The notes under the pieces were generated by a model. The model was not told the DNA's origin. It ran no database searches and saw nothing but the letters and a program-made list of their open reading frames with translations. Of a DNA stretch of 26,495 bases, positions 17,665 through 24,915 are shown in pieces. Positions within the stretch are counted from its first letter, which is position 1. Each line of letters starts with the position of its first letter. This stretch comes from Promethearchaeota archaeon (GTDB lineage: Archaea > Asgardarchaeota > Lokiarchaeia > Sigynarchaeales > SOKP01), in assembly GCA_014730295.1 (NCBI GenBank), contig WJIN01000323.1, forward strand, positions 1-26,495, in the 5' to 3' direction. Position numbers and translations under genes: made by a program.

Positions 17665-17706
17665 TTTTTATATATTCTTCTCTGTTATAAATCAATAAAT
17701 CGGTGA
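17665..17706 (+). promoter_or_regulatory. Promoter and ribosome binding site of the PH-like membrane protein
   Basis: TTTTTATATATTC (17665-17677) is a TATA-like box that would start transcription near 17700. A perfect GGTGA ribosome binding site follows at 17702-17706, seven bases ahead of the ATG at 17714, and fixes that start. Confidence 0.45.
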
Positions 17707-17713
17707 AATTAAT

Positions 17714-18403
17714 ATGTCTGAAGAAAAAACAAGTGAAGAAACAAAGTCAGAACTAACAGCAGAAGAATATGTCATTATTCGTTCCTATTCAAAAATCATA
17801 TTCTTTTATCCACTATTCTTAACCTCTTTAGTTCTTGGAGTTATTCAGTTATTCTACGATGAAACCTTAGCGATCCTCGGATTTATATGGATGATTGTAT
17901 TTTTTATCAATTTATTTGTGACCGCATTTAACATATCCAGTACCAAATTTTTTGTTTTGGTTCTTGCGATTATCATAGTTATATTGCTACTGGTGTTTTT
18001 CGTTCTTCCCAATGTCGCTTTTACAATATTCATTCCACCCGGGGAATTCAATATAGAAATGACTATGCAATTCTACTTTATCACCGCTGCTATTTTAGGA
18101 TTTATGCTCTTACTCGCTTTTCTGGAAACAAGGATAAATTTTTGGAAACTGGAACGAAATGAACTTTATCACGAACAAGGTATTTTTGCCGAAGCGGATC
18201 GATATCCCGTACGCGATTTGAGGTTTAAAAAAAATATTCCCGACGTGTTTGAATATCTCATATTAAGAGCAGGGAGTATAACTCTTCAAACTGGGGAAGA
18301 AACATTCCATTTGGATACGGTGCCGAATGTTACAGATAAGGAAGATAAAATTGACCGCCTTCTAAGTCATTTGAGCGTTGAAGTAGACGAAGTTGATAAA
18401 TAA
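17714..18403 (+). CDS. Membrane protein with C-terminal bacterial-PH-like domain
   Basis: A 229-residue protein with a short acidic N-terminus, four hydrophobic helices (about 28-48, 52-72, 78-106 and 118-138) and a soluble C-terminal part. Residues 143-218 read like a bPH2/DUF304 pleckstrin-like fold: NFWKLERNELYHEQGI, then YPVRDLRFKKNIPDVFEYLI, then GSITLQTGEETFHLDTVPN and a final amphipathic helix KEDKIDRLLSHL. In that family the same order is seen: a strand pair, the basic IPL-R-I element, the AG-S/T-I-T strand, VPN and the helix. The soluble domain probably faces the cytoplasm. The domain call comes from pattern resemblance, without a search; function is unknown. No partner gene is nearby. 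Confidence 0.72.
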   Translation: MSEEKTSEETKSELTAEEYVIIRSYSKIIFFYPLFLTSLVLGVIQLFYDETLAILGFIWMIVFFINLFVTAFNISSTKFFVLVLAIIIVILLLVFFVLPNVAFTIFIPPGEFNIEMTMQFYFITAAILGFMLLLAFLETRINFWKLERNELYHEQGIFAEADRYPVRDLRFKKNIPDVFEYLILRAGSITLQTGEETFHLDTVPNVTDKEDKIDRLLSHLSVEVDEVDK

Positions 18404-18412
18404 AGTACTCAA

Positions 18413-18435
18413 ATTTTTTATAGCATTTTTTTTTT
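18413..18435 (+). terminator. T-rich terminator after the PH-like gene
   Basis: Two T runs lie 10-32 bases after the stop codon, six Ts at 18414-18419 and ten Ts at 18426-18435. This is a good archaeal-type intrinsic terminator. Confidence 0.5.
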
Positions 18436-18486
18436 AATATCAGTTCAAAATAAAAAATAAGATTTTATACTCATTCATCCCAACAA

Positions 18487-18501
18487 AACATATTATATGT
18501 T
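18487..18501. repeat. Small perfect hairpin upstream of the MNT gene
   Basis: AACATA-TTA-TATGTT is a perfect 6-bp inverted repeat with a three-base loop, about 50 bases ahead of the MNT coding region. It could be an operator of the toxin-antitoxin pair or a chance palindrome in AT-rich DNA. No T run follows it. Confidence 0.25.
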
Positions 18502-18549
18502 GGTTGTTCGCTTAATTGTCCGTCTTAGAGTCGACCTCAGTATGAAATA

Positions 18550-18969
18550 ATGCCAAAAGAGGTACTTTAATCAAAAATAGCTAAAATATGCAAAAAATAT
18601 AAGAAAATCCTTATTGCATATCTCTATGGATCATGTGCAGTAGAAAAGCATACAAAATTCAGTGATATCGATATTAGTGTTGTTTTAATAAACGATTTTG
18701 AAGAACCTCCACTTTATTTTGCACAGTTGGCAAATAAATTTGAGAAAGCATTTCATAATAAAATAAATATTGATCTTAGAATCTTAAATAAACAACCCCC
18801 TCATTTTCTTTTTCAAGTAATTAAAACGGGAGAGATCATATATTATCGCGATAGGAATTTTAAGGATGAATTCGAATTGAGAGTGATCACCCAATATTTA
18901 GATATTAAACCATTATTGGATTATTTTGATAATCTTTTTGTTAAAGAGGTTCTTGGAGATAAATATTAA
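18550..18969 (+). pseudogene. mntA: MNT-type nucleotidyltransferase antitoxin with in-frame stop near the start
   Basis: Minimal nucleotidyltransferases silence HEPN toxins by adding AMP. The reading frame carries a full catalytic motif: YGS, ten residues, then DID (18625-18672), plus a third acidic strand NIDLRIL. The frame is open from 18571 but has no ATG, GTG or TTG ahead of the catalytic motif; the first TTG (18727) lies beyond it. An ATG in the same frame at 18550 gives MPKEVL, then a TAA at 18568-18570, and the text resumes as SKIAKICKKYKK, which is the normal head of such proteins. So a single stop codon appears to break an otherwise intact gene of about 139 residues. Use of a rare start codon such as ATA at 18577 is an alternative. 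It overlaps or abuts the HEPN gene, as usual for this pair. Confidence 0.65.
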
Positions 18970-19393
18970 TCCAGACATAATTATAAAGCTTTTGGAATTA
19001 TTAGAAAAACTTCTGAAGAAATTAGAATCAACTTCTAAAATCCCTAAAGATATTTTTCTTAATGATTTTACTGAGATTTTAGCTGTGCAGCGAGCACTGG
19101 TTCTCTCCATAAACATTTGCATAGACATAGGTGCTCACATTCTAGCCGCAAACAATATCAACAAACCTGAAACCTATAAAAAAATTTTTGTAGATTTATC
19201 TAAAAATAATGTTATTAGCAAACACTTATCTGAATCTTTGACTGAATTTGTAGGGCTAAGAAATCTTCTAGGAAATATCTATTCGGAAATTAATAATAAT
19301 AGAATTTATGAAATAATTCAGAATGAACTGGATTTGTTTCGAAATTTTCAAAAACAATTGCTGAAAAAGTTTAGAAATCAATTGAAAAATTAG
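18926..19393 (+). CDS. hepT: HepT-like HEPN toxin with substituted catalytic histidine
   Basis: A DUF86/HepT-type HEPN protein, normally a ribonuclease toxin. The helical layout and segments such as SINICIDIGAHILA and KIFVDLSKNNVIS match the family. The catalytic motif is normally RN-x-L-V-H-x-Y; here it reads RNLLGNIY (R112 to Y119 when counted from 18926), so the histidine is asparagine, which a single base change in the codon would explain. The tyrosine that is the AMPylation target in this motif is kept. There is no ATG: the longest start is TTG at 18926, but TTG at 18953, just after AAAGAGGT, gives a better fit to family length and little overlap with the MNT gene. Ribonuclease activity is probably lost. 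It converges with fwdC. Confidence 0.75.
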   Translation: MIIFLLKRFLEININPDIIIKLLELLEKLLKKLESTSKIPKDIFLNDFTEILAVQRALVLSINICIDIGAHILAANNINKPETYKKIFVDLSKNNVISKHLSESLTEFVGLRNLLGNIYSEINNNRIYEIIQNELDLFRNFQKQLLKKFRNQLKN

Positions 19394-19412
19394 AATAAAG
19401 AAAATAATAAAA
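19394..19412 (-). terminator. T-rich end of the fwd operon
   Basis: Read on the minus strand, the bases after the fwdC stop codon are T-rich (ATTTTATTATTTTCTTTATT), consistent with an archaeal terminator between two convergent transcripts. The stretch is short and AT-rich, so confidence is low. Confidence 0.3.
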
Positions 19413-19420
19413 TTATGAAA

Positions 19421-20230
19421 TTAGGCAGCTATATATAGCCGTCCGTTAGTTTCTTTTTTTACTGAATGGTCTCCACTGTATTCAATAAATTTACCCTTGA
19501 TTTTTTCTCCGTTAGGTAATTCTACCTCGCTAACTTCACCAACTTTTTTATAGGAAGGAAGTTTTCGAGATACACTACCTTTAATCACGATTGTTCCCCA
19601 TGCTTGGTCTGCTCCAGCGCATCTATCTACATCGCCATCAACTACAATAGTGCCTCCATGATTGTGTATTCCTAAGAATGCACCAGCTCCACCACAATAC
19701 AGAGTGGGCCATTTATTCGCACCTTTAGAATTTCTTGCCCAGAGCATTGCTTCATTACCGATTTTACCGCTGACTTTAATAATACCGTCTTTCATTCCTT
19801 TCCAGAAACCTCTATAGGCGGCTCCAACATAATTGGCGGCGTCTCCATTAATTATCAATTCTCCTCCCTCAAGCATAGCTCCAGCCCAATCATCAGTATT
19901 TCCGTTCACAGTAATCTTTCCTCCGGTCATTCGGTTTCCCACATGCATTCCAACGTCCCCGTTTATTATAATCTCTCCGGCACTCATTTTCTCACCAATA
20001 CGCTTCACATTAGATAAATCACCATCAACAATGATCTTTAAATCTTGCGCTTCGCCGCTTTTTCCTTTAATCTCGAAATATTCTCCTAGCTTTACTGTTT
20101 TGTTCCCAAGGTACAAGTCTAAGTCTTTTATCTCGTCTTGGGTCTTCCCCGCTAATACATCAGGAGAAATTACATCTGCTTCAAGGGGAAATTCGGGTTG
20201 TTTTTTAAGTGTAAGATTAATTTCGGCCAT
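19421..20230 (-). CDS. fwdC: Formylmethanofuran dehydrogenase subunit C
   Basis: A 269-residue FwdC. This subunit is a right-handed beta-helix related to the C-terminal domain of glutamate synthase; in the complex it scaffolds the FwdA and FwdB subunits. Seen: repeated G-D/N-x-x-x-x-x-G turns such as INGDVGMHVGNRMTGG, VNGNTDDWAGAMLEGG and INGDAANYVGAAYRG, then VDGDVDRCAGADQAWG, with typical NKWPTLYCGGAGAFLG. Length is normal. The ATG is preceded by GGTGA, which lies in the last codons of fwdB, so the two genes are coupled (5 bases between stop and start). It is the last gene of the operon. Confidence 0.95.
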   Translation of the reverse strand: MAEINLTLKKQPEFPLEADVISPDVLAGKTQDEIKDLDLYLGNKTVKLGEYFEIKGKSGEAQDLKIIVDGDLSNVKRIGEKMSAGEIIINGDVGMHVGNRMTGGKITVNGNTDDWAGAMLEGGELIINGDAANYVGAAYRGFWKGMKDGIIKVSGKIGNEAMLWARNSKGANKWPTLYCGGAGAFLGIHNHGGTIVVDGDVDRCAGADQAWGTIVIKGSVSRKLPSYKKVGEVSEVELPNGEKIKGKFIEYSGDHSVKKETNGRLYIAA

Positions 20231-20235
20231 TTCTT

Positions 20236-21564
20236 TTATTCACCAATTTTCTCTTTTACTTTTTCGATTATACGCTCAAGGATTTCTAAGTCAGTTAAAC
20301 ATTCTCCTGGAGCGTCTTTTACCTTACGTAGGCGTAATGGAACATGATCCATACGATACGCAGTCCCTTCGCATTCAATTCCCGCGATGGCTGGCGGTAA
20401 TACCACATCAGCGAAGGCGGACGTAGGAGTTTCGTGAGGTTCGATTGCAATTAACGGATATTTAAACATATTCTTTACGGATTCGGCAGGAAAATTGCTT
20501 GCAGGGTCGGATGCTACGATTAGTGAAGCATCAATCTCATCCCGCATCAATAAATCAACAGATGAAAACTCACCTGGATTATAGCGAGGATATCCCCGTG
20601 AGAAATCTATTGAATATGCATATCCTGTATTCCATGTGAATACCGTATTCGCACCAGATACATTATAGTGCCCCCTCATAGGGGTGATTAAAAATTTCGT
20701 GTGATCATTCAATTCTCGAGTAAGACAAATAGCAGTGTCAATATTTCTGTGATGAGCTAAAGATTGAGTTAGTCCCATTCCGAAAAAGATTACACCATAG
20801 TTGCAGCCCTTGATAATTTCTACTAGCTTTTTAATATCTTCTAGTGGAACTCCAGCAATCTCCTTTTCATCGAGTTCTACACCTCTTAATAATGCGCGAA
20901 TTCCATTGAGTAATTCATAATCCTCATTAGGATTAACTTGAATAAACAAATCTGCGATTTGGGCAGTATGAGTATTACGAGGATCAATGACAACCACAAA
21001 TCTGTCATTGCGACCATCCTTTTTGAAGTAACCTCTGACAAATTCACTATATCTACCTAGATGTCTTGGATGGGCATGAACAGGATTTGAACCCCAGAAA
21101 ATTACTAGGTCTGCTCGATTCTTATATTCTCCTAAAGTTGATGATGGCACCCCTACATCTTGTTCTGCAAGTAAGGTAGGTCCGTGGCAAACCGATGCGG
21201 TATTGTCTAAAATGCTCCCAAGGATTTCTGCTAATTCCACGCCTTTTCCTTGAGCTTCGCATTCGGTGCTTGAGAACCCATACAAAAGAGGTCGAGTAGC
21301 ATTTACTAAAATGTCGGCTGTCTTATCGATTGCCTCATCCCACGAGACTTCGACTAACTCTCCATCTTTTCGTACTAAGGGTTTTTCGTAGCGGTGTTTA
21401 CTTGGATTCGAAGAATAATATTTTGCTGTACCTATTTGACACGCATTTCTTACCTCTATTACTTCTTGAGAACCTATATTAACATCTACCTCGAGGTCAT
21501 CACATAGTGTCCCACAAAATGGGCAAACTACATCATAAACCGTTCTAATTTTTCTTTCTACCAT
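20236..21564 (-). CDS. fwdB: Formylmethanofuran dehydrogenase subunit B (Mo/W catalytic subunit)
   Basis: A 442-residue molybdopterin oxidoreductase-type subunit that reduces CO2 to formate at a Mo or W bis-pyranopterin centre, the first step of methanofuran-dependent carbon fixation (or the last step of its reverse). An N-terminal 4Fe-4S site is formed by C14, C17 and C21 (CPFCGTLC) and C42. The metal ligand is C126 in SVCHGPT; it is cysteine here, not selenocysteine. Cofactor-binding segments follow: FWGSNPVHAHPRH, VVVIDPRNTHTA, TPMRGHYNVSGA and a C-terminal DVVLPPAIAGIECEGTAYR. Length is normal for the family. AAAGGAGG before the ATG lies inside the end of fwdD (2 bases between stop and start). 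Whether Mo or W is used cannot be told. Confidence 0.95.
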   Translation of the reverse strand: MVERKIRTVYDVVCPFCGTLCDDLEVDVNIGSQEVIEVRNACQIGTAKYYSSNPSKHRYEKPLVRKDGELVEVSWDEAIDKTADILVNATRPLLYGFSSTECEAQGKGVELAEILGSILDNTASVCHGPTLLAEQDVGVPSSTLGEYKNRADLVIFWGSNPVHAHPRHLGRYSEFVRGYFKKDGRNDRFVVVIDPRNTHTAQIADLFIQVNPNEDYELLNGIRALLRGVELDEKEIAGVPLEDIKKLVEIIKGCNYGVIFFGMGLTQSLAHHRNIDTAICLTRELNDHTKFLITPMRGHYNVSGANTVFTWNTGYAYSIDFSRGYPRYNPGEFSSVDLLMRDEIDASLIVASDPASNFPAESVKNMFKYPLIAIEPHETPTSAFADVVLPPAIAGIECEGTAYRMDHVPLRLRKVKDAPGECLTDLEILERIIEKVKEKIGE

Positions 21565-21566
21565 TT

Positions 21567-21962
21567 TTATGCCTCCTTTAGGGTTTTAATTAATGCTAAT
21601 GCATCTAAAACTTTAGCACCTTCAGCAACTTCTGCTTGGGCTTTCATACCTTTGAAGGTCGGAGTACCGCACGATTGAGAATCAGGATTCACCACCTGAT
21701 TTGCCCAAGGTCCCATTGGAATGAAAATAATTCCGGGGTGAGGACCCTCATCAGAAATAGTAGAATATACGGTGACCTCTCCAAAATCCGTGGAAACCTT
21801 AACGGGAGTTCCAACCAAACAGCCTAATTTTTTAAAATCATCCTTATCGAACGCGCAGATCGCAGCAGCCCGTACGTTTTCTTTAGTCGTTTTACCACCC
21901 TCCAAGGCGATTCCTTGGTTAATGGTCCGACATGTGATTAATCGTAAATTGTTTAAACTCAT
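21567..21962 (-). CDS. fwdD: Formylmethanofuran dehydrogenase subunit D
   Basis: A 131-residue protein equal to the C-terminal molybdopterin-dinucleotide-binding domain of DMSO-reductase-type enzymes, carried as a separate subunit in the Fwd complex. Seen: an N-terminal RTINQGIALEGGK segment, the double-psi beta-barrel core with VGTPVKVSTDFGEV, and GIIFIPMGPWANQVVNP followed by CGTPTFKGM, the stretch that contacts the cofactor in FwdB. Its ATG overlaps the fwdF stop by one base (TAATG), with a GAGGAGG ribosome binding site inside the end of fwdF. Confidence 0.92.
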   Translation of the reverse strand: MSLNNLRLITCRTINQGIALEGGKTTKENVRAAAICAFDKDDFKKLGCLVGTPVKVSTDFGEVTVYSTISDEGPHPGIIFIPMGPWANQVVNPDSQSCGTPTFKGMKAQAEVAEGAKVLDALALIKTLKEA

Positions 21963-22687
21963 TATTCGGCAACCTCCTCTTCTTCACTCCATCTTAATGT
22001 TTTTATTCGTTCAATTAATGGCTCCCAAAAAATTTCATTAAAGTCCCCAGAATAATTCACATCTGTGATCTTCAATTTAACGGCTCCCGTAGGACATGCG
22101 TTGTCACACGCACCGCAAAATACGCATTGTTCCTCATCTACAACGACATTGGGTACGGTTTCCCATCCCTTTCTCGACCTTTCGGGTACCGTAATCGCTC
22201 CACTGGGACATACGTCCGCACAAGTATCACAGCCTCCCGCACATTCCTCGTCAACAATTTCTATTTGTCCTTTGGTGTATTGCTTAACAACTCGCTCAGT
22301 CTCTTTGTTATTTTTAATCTTTTTTGCTTCGAATTCAATTTTTGGAACAGCTCCCTCAGAGATTAATTTTAATTCGTCTAATGGAACTTCTTTTCCGTTT
22401 TTTTTAAGTGTAAGCGCTCCAAATGGACACATATACACACAAGTACCACAAAACACGCATTTTTCGGGATCATATACTTCTGGTATAATATCCTCTCTTG
22501 TAGGAAATTTTCGGGACGCGCCCACCGGTCCACGGCTAATAGCTTCTTTTGGACATACTCGCGCGCATGTGCCGCAACCAGTACATTTATTTCTGTTTAA
22601 GATTAACTCATAATCCTCAGTCAAGTACTTAATTTGTACTCGTTCTTGATCTTTGGAAATTTCTCTTGATATTTTTGGAAATGACAT
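21962..22687 (-). CDS. fwdF: FwdF-like polyferredoxin with four 4Fe-4S clusters
   Basis: A 241-residue iron-sulfur protein that would wire FwdB to its electron donor. Four cluster motifs are visible: C35-C38-C41-C45, C77-C80-C83-C87, C149-C153-C156-C160 (with one extra residue, CAGGCDTCADVC) and C188-C191-C194-C198. Methanogen FwdF is longer and holds eight clusters, so this is a half-size form; the order 2+2 with a spacer at about 95-145 suggests two ferredoxin-like pairs. I chose the ATG at 22687, seven bases after the fwdG stop and behind GGTGGAGTGA, not the TTG at 22708, which would overlap fwdG. Electrons probably come from a ferredoxin or from an HdrABC-MvhD-type carrier. Confidence 0.88.
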   Translation of the reverse strand: MSFPKISREISKDQERVQIKYLTEDYELILNRNKCTGCGTCARVCPKEAISRGPVGASRKFPTREDIIPEVYDPEKCVFCGTCVYMCPFGALTLKKNGKEVPLDELKLISEGAVPKIEFEAKKIKNNKETERVVKQYTKGQIEIVDEECAGGCDTCADVCPSGAITVPERSRKGWETVPNVVVDEEQCVFCGACDNACPTGAVKLKITDVNYSGDFNEIFWEPLIERIKTLRWSEEEEVAE

Positions 22688-22694
22688 TTTTTTC

Positions 22695-22952
22695 TCACTC
22701 CACCTCAATTATCTCTAATTCGATCGCATCTTGGGGGCATGCTTCAATACACACTCCACACCCATCGCAATTGACTTTTCTCTCATCTTCGTATACAGAA
22801 ATAGCAATTCCATTTTTCACCAATATTACAGCGTTTTTATCAGTTAGCTTTCCTTCCTTCTTTAATTTGTTAAAATTGATAGGACAGCTCACAACACATA
22901 CATTGCAGCCAGTACACAAGTTATGATTAATCCTTAGTCTATATATTTGCAT
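22695..22952 (-). CDS. fwdG: FwdG-like ferredoxin with two 4Fe-4S clusters
   Basis: An 85-residue ferredoxin with two cluster motifs, C13-C16-C19-C23 (CTGCNVCVVSC) and C62-C65-C68-C72 (CDGCGVCIEAC). The linker between them (about 24-61) is longer than in small bacterial ferredoxins and contains two beta strands, as in FwdG. It sits between mvhD and fwdF: four bases after the mvhD stop, with a GGAGG site inside the end of mvhD. The call as FwdG, not a generic ferredoxin, rests on the operon context. Confidence 0.82.
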   Translation of the reverse strand: MQIYRLRINHNLCTGCNVCVVSCPINFNKLKKEGKLTDKNAVILVKNGIAISVYEDERKVNCDGCGVCIEACPQDAIELEIIEVE

Positions 22953-22956
22953 TTTT

Positions 22957-23382
22957 TCACTCCTCCACTCTTAATGGGTTTGGTCCTAATTCTTTTAATT
23001 CCTGTACGAACTCTTGTACAATTTCCGTCAACTCTGCTCCTTCCGATGCCGATACATATGTATATTTCACACGTTTAGGATTAATACCATATTGTTCAAG
23101 ATAACGATGAAGCAGTGGCATTTTCCTAATCGTTTTATAATTTCCTTCCACATAATGACAATCTCCGGGATGACAATGTGATACTAGCACACCATCGACG
23201 CCATTTGTAAGCGCATCTAATACAAATTGCGGATCCACTCGGCCACCACACATAACTCGCATGATACGTAAGTTTGCAGGTCTCTGCATTCTTGAAGTAC
23301 CTGCTTGATCCGCGCCCGCATAAGTACACCAGTTACAACATATTCCCAAGATGTACGGGTCAAAATCTTTACTTTCCGTCAT
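22957..23382 (-). CDS. mvhD: MvhD-like iron-sulfur electron carrier (hydrogenase delta subunit)
   Basis: A 141-residue MvhD/FlpD-type protein, the 2Fe-2S subunit that links hydrogenases or formate dehydrogenases to heterodisulfide reductase HdrA. Seen: GICCNWCTYAGAD (C15, C16, C19), MCGGRVDP (C45) and SHCHPGDCHY (C70, C75), the usual cysteines. I chose the ATG at 23382 because the family starts a few residues before this; a longer start upstream would add a hydrophobic lysine-leucine stretch not expected here. It is the first gene of the fwd operon. No hydrogenase or Hdr gene is in the window, so its partner must be encoded elsewhere; the placement suggests that electrons from an Hdr/Mvh-like bifurcating complex feed the Fwd complex. 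Confidence 0.92.
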   Translation of the reverse strand: MTESKDFDPYILGICCNWCTYAGADQAGTSRMQRPANLRIMRVMCGGRVDPQFVLDALTNGVDGVLVSHCHPGDCHYVEGNYKTIRKMPLLHRYLEQYGINPKRVKYTYVSASEGAELTEIVQEFVQELKELGPNPLRVEE

Positions 23383-23455
23383 GATTTTCAGTTTAAGTAA
23401 TTTTAAGATTAGGTTTAATTTAATTGGTAAAATATTCAATCCCAATTAAATCATT

Positions 23456-23467
23456 ATACTATATAGT
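23456..23467 (-). promoter_or_regulatory. Candidate promoter of the mvhD-fwd operon
   Basis: On the minus strand ACTATATAGTAT is TATA-like and includes a 10-base palindrome (ACTATATAGT, 23458-23467). It would give a leader of about 50 bases before the mvhD ATG at 23382. Another AT-rich candidate (AATTAAATTAAACC, 23412-23425) lies closer. The stretch 23383-23643 otherwise shows no gene. Confidence 0.3.
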
Positions 23468-23643
23468 GGAATTGTATGTTTTATTAAAAATTTATTAAAG
23501 GAATTGTTAAGCAAGTAGTTTAAAAAAGAGCCTAAGGCGAAATAGTCCACCATACATAACGGAGATTTTTTCTATTGATTATATTAATCTTATTTGCTTA
23601 AAGTAGAATATAAAAATTTATAAGAAGTTTGAGGATTCAAATC

Positions 23644-24525
23644 CTATTTCACGAATCCACTTGTCTTTAACCCGTTGATAACCCATTCCATTACCAATTC
23701 GAAACCCATAATATTTTCCTTAGTATGCACTGTGGAGTTCGGTATAAATGTTTCGTGATATTTTTCTGCAATATATTTTGCCGATGGATTTTCTTGATAC
23801 CATTTTATAATTGCGTTTTTGGTAGTAAAATGTAGTTCTTCTGCACCATCGATTAGCTTATTACAATCATCATCTGTCCACACCCCAAAATGATTCAAAC
23901 ATATAGAATCCAGCTCATCTTTCAATTTTCTTACTTTTTCAATCGATTTCAAAAGTTCATGCTCATCAAAATCAGGTGGCATTAGTATAGGCTGGTGAGT
24001 TTTTCTATCAATTTTAGAAGCAAATGCATCTCCCGTATAAATAGTGTTATTTGTCCAATCGATCAAACCAATGGAATCTTGAGTGTGTCCAAATAAATTA
24101 ATTATTTCTAGCTCAAGTCCCTGAAGATCTATTCTATCTCCTTCCTTTAGGGGGGCGGCATCTTCAATGGGATCTACATTATATTCGAAGATATCATTTA
24201 GACGCTCAGGATTCTTTAGGTTATCCAGAGCAGACTCGGCGGCATAAACTTCAAAATCAGGCATATACTTCCGAAGTTTTGTATACCCTTGTGTATGATC
24301 CCAATGGGAATGTGTAATGACCATTTTATGAATGGGAAACAAATCCAGTTCTTTTAATTTAGTGACTACCTTTCTTGCGGAAACGGCAACTCCCGTATCA
24401 ATCATTAACCGCTCGCCACCATTTTCAATAATATAGACCGATAATTGTTTAGGTAAACGGAAAATTAATCCATCAATTAGATAACTATTTTTATTAAATT
24501 TTCCCTCTTCATTGATAAAAACCAT
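23644..24525 (-). CDS. Metallo-beta-lactamase-fold hydrolase
   Basis: A 293-residue hydrolase of the MBL superfamily with two metal sites: THSHWDH (H72, H74, D76, H77), H147 in LFGHTQDS, D166 in YTGDAF and H212 in LNHFG. The N-terminal half also shows the LMIDTG strand that opens the fold. The C-terminal 80 residues are helical and lack the beta-CASP or rhodanese domains of some relatives, so a glyoxalase-II- or lactonase-like small-molecule hydrolase is the most that can be said. An AGGAGG ribosome binding site lies just ahead of the ATG. It stands alone between the fwd operon and a gene-poor stretch. Confidence 0.88.
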   Translation of the reverse strand: MVFINEEGKFNKNSYLIDGLIFRLPKQLSVYIIENGGERLMIDTGVAVSARKVVTKLKELDLFPIHKMVITHSHWDHTQGYTKLRKYMPDFEVYAAESALDNLKNPERLNDIFEYNVDPIEDAAPLKEGDRIDLQGLELEIINLFGHTQDSIGLIDWTNNTIYTGDAFASKIDRKTHQPILMPPDFDEHELLKSIEKVRKLKDELDSICLNHFGVWTDDDCNKLIDGAEELHFTTKNAIIKWYQENPSAKYIAEKYHETFIPNSTVHTKENIMGFELVMEWVINGLKTSGFVK

Positions 24526-24671
24526 TTTTTCCTCCTGCTATTTAAATCATTTATTTATTAATTACTAGAGTCAGTATTAGATATTTAACAATTATGATAA
24601 CAATTCTCTGATTTTTATATAGCATATATTCCTAAATATCAATCCAACGTCGATCATCAAACACTTTCCTT

Positions 24672-24695
24672 CACTCTAGATTGATATATAGAGTG
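24672..24695. repeat. Inverted repeat CACTCTA/TAGAGTG
   Basis: CACTCTA (24672-24678) and TAGAGTG (24689-24695) form a perfect 7-bp stem around a ten-base AT-rich loop, followed on the plus strand by TCTTTTT. It could be a regulator-binding site 150 bases ahead of the MBL-fold gene or a terminator for an unseen plus-strand transcript. There is no gene on the plus strand before it. Confidence 0.35.
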
Positions 24696-24795
24696 TCTTT
24701 TTGGGAAGTGATATAGTTAATACGTTAATCAATTATTTTTTCTATACAATTTTTTCCCTTATTAACGATATCTACTATATGGATCCTCTTTTAGA

Positions 24796-24824
24796 AGGTA
24801 TAAAATATATTGTAGGTATAAAAT
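24796..24824 (+). repeat. Direct repeat AGGTATAAAAT, two copies
   Basis: AGGTATAAAAT occurs at 24796-24806 and again at 24814-24824, an 18-base period. Each copy contains a TATA-like box. No gene follows on the plus strand. Confidence 0.35.
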
Positions 24825-24915
24825 TGTATATCAAAAAGATGAAAAAAAGAAATTTACCTCTCTATTTAGTTGTTATATGCTCATTTATAATAAAAAGTAG
24901 ACCTAACAAATCTAA

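Larger units (their letters stand above)
24526..24915. other. Gene-poor stretch of 390 bases
   Basis: No convincing gene is seen on either strand. It holds an inverted repeat at 24672-24695 and a tandem pair of TATA-like motifs at 24796-24824, both listed separately. The first 60 bases should include the promoter of the MBL-fold gene; the last part lies downstream of vapC. Confidence 0.6.

Noticed and set aside
19833..20426. Plus-strand frame of 197 codons across fwdC and fwdB
   Set aside because: It runs antisense over two firmly identified genes and shows no protein family features.
21567..21962. Possible selenocysteine use in the Fwd operon
   Set aside because: FwdB carries an ordinary cysteine at its metal-ligand position and no in-frame TGA is found inside fwdB or fwdD.
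22065..22613. Long plus-strand frame of 182 codons across the polyferredoxin gene
   Set aside because: It is antisense to fwdF, whose four cysteine motifs leave no doubt about the coding strand.
23633..23644. GGATTCAAATCC, resembling a tRNA T-arm
   Set aside because: No acceptor, D or anticodon arm can be built from the sequence before it, and the T stem cannot be extended to five pairs.
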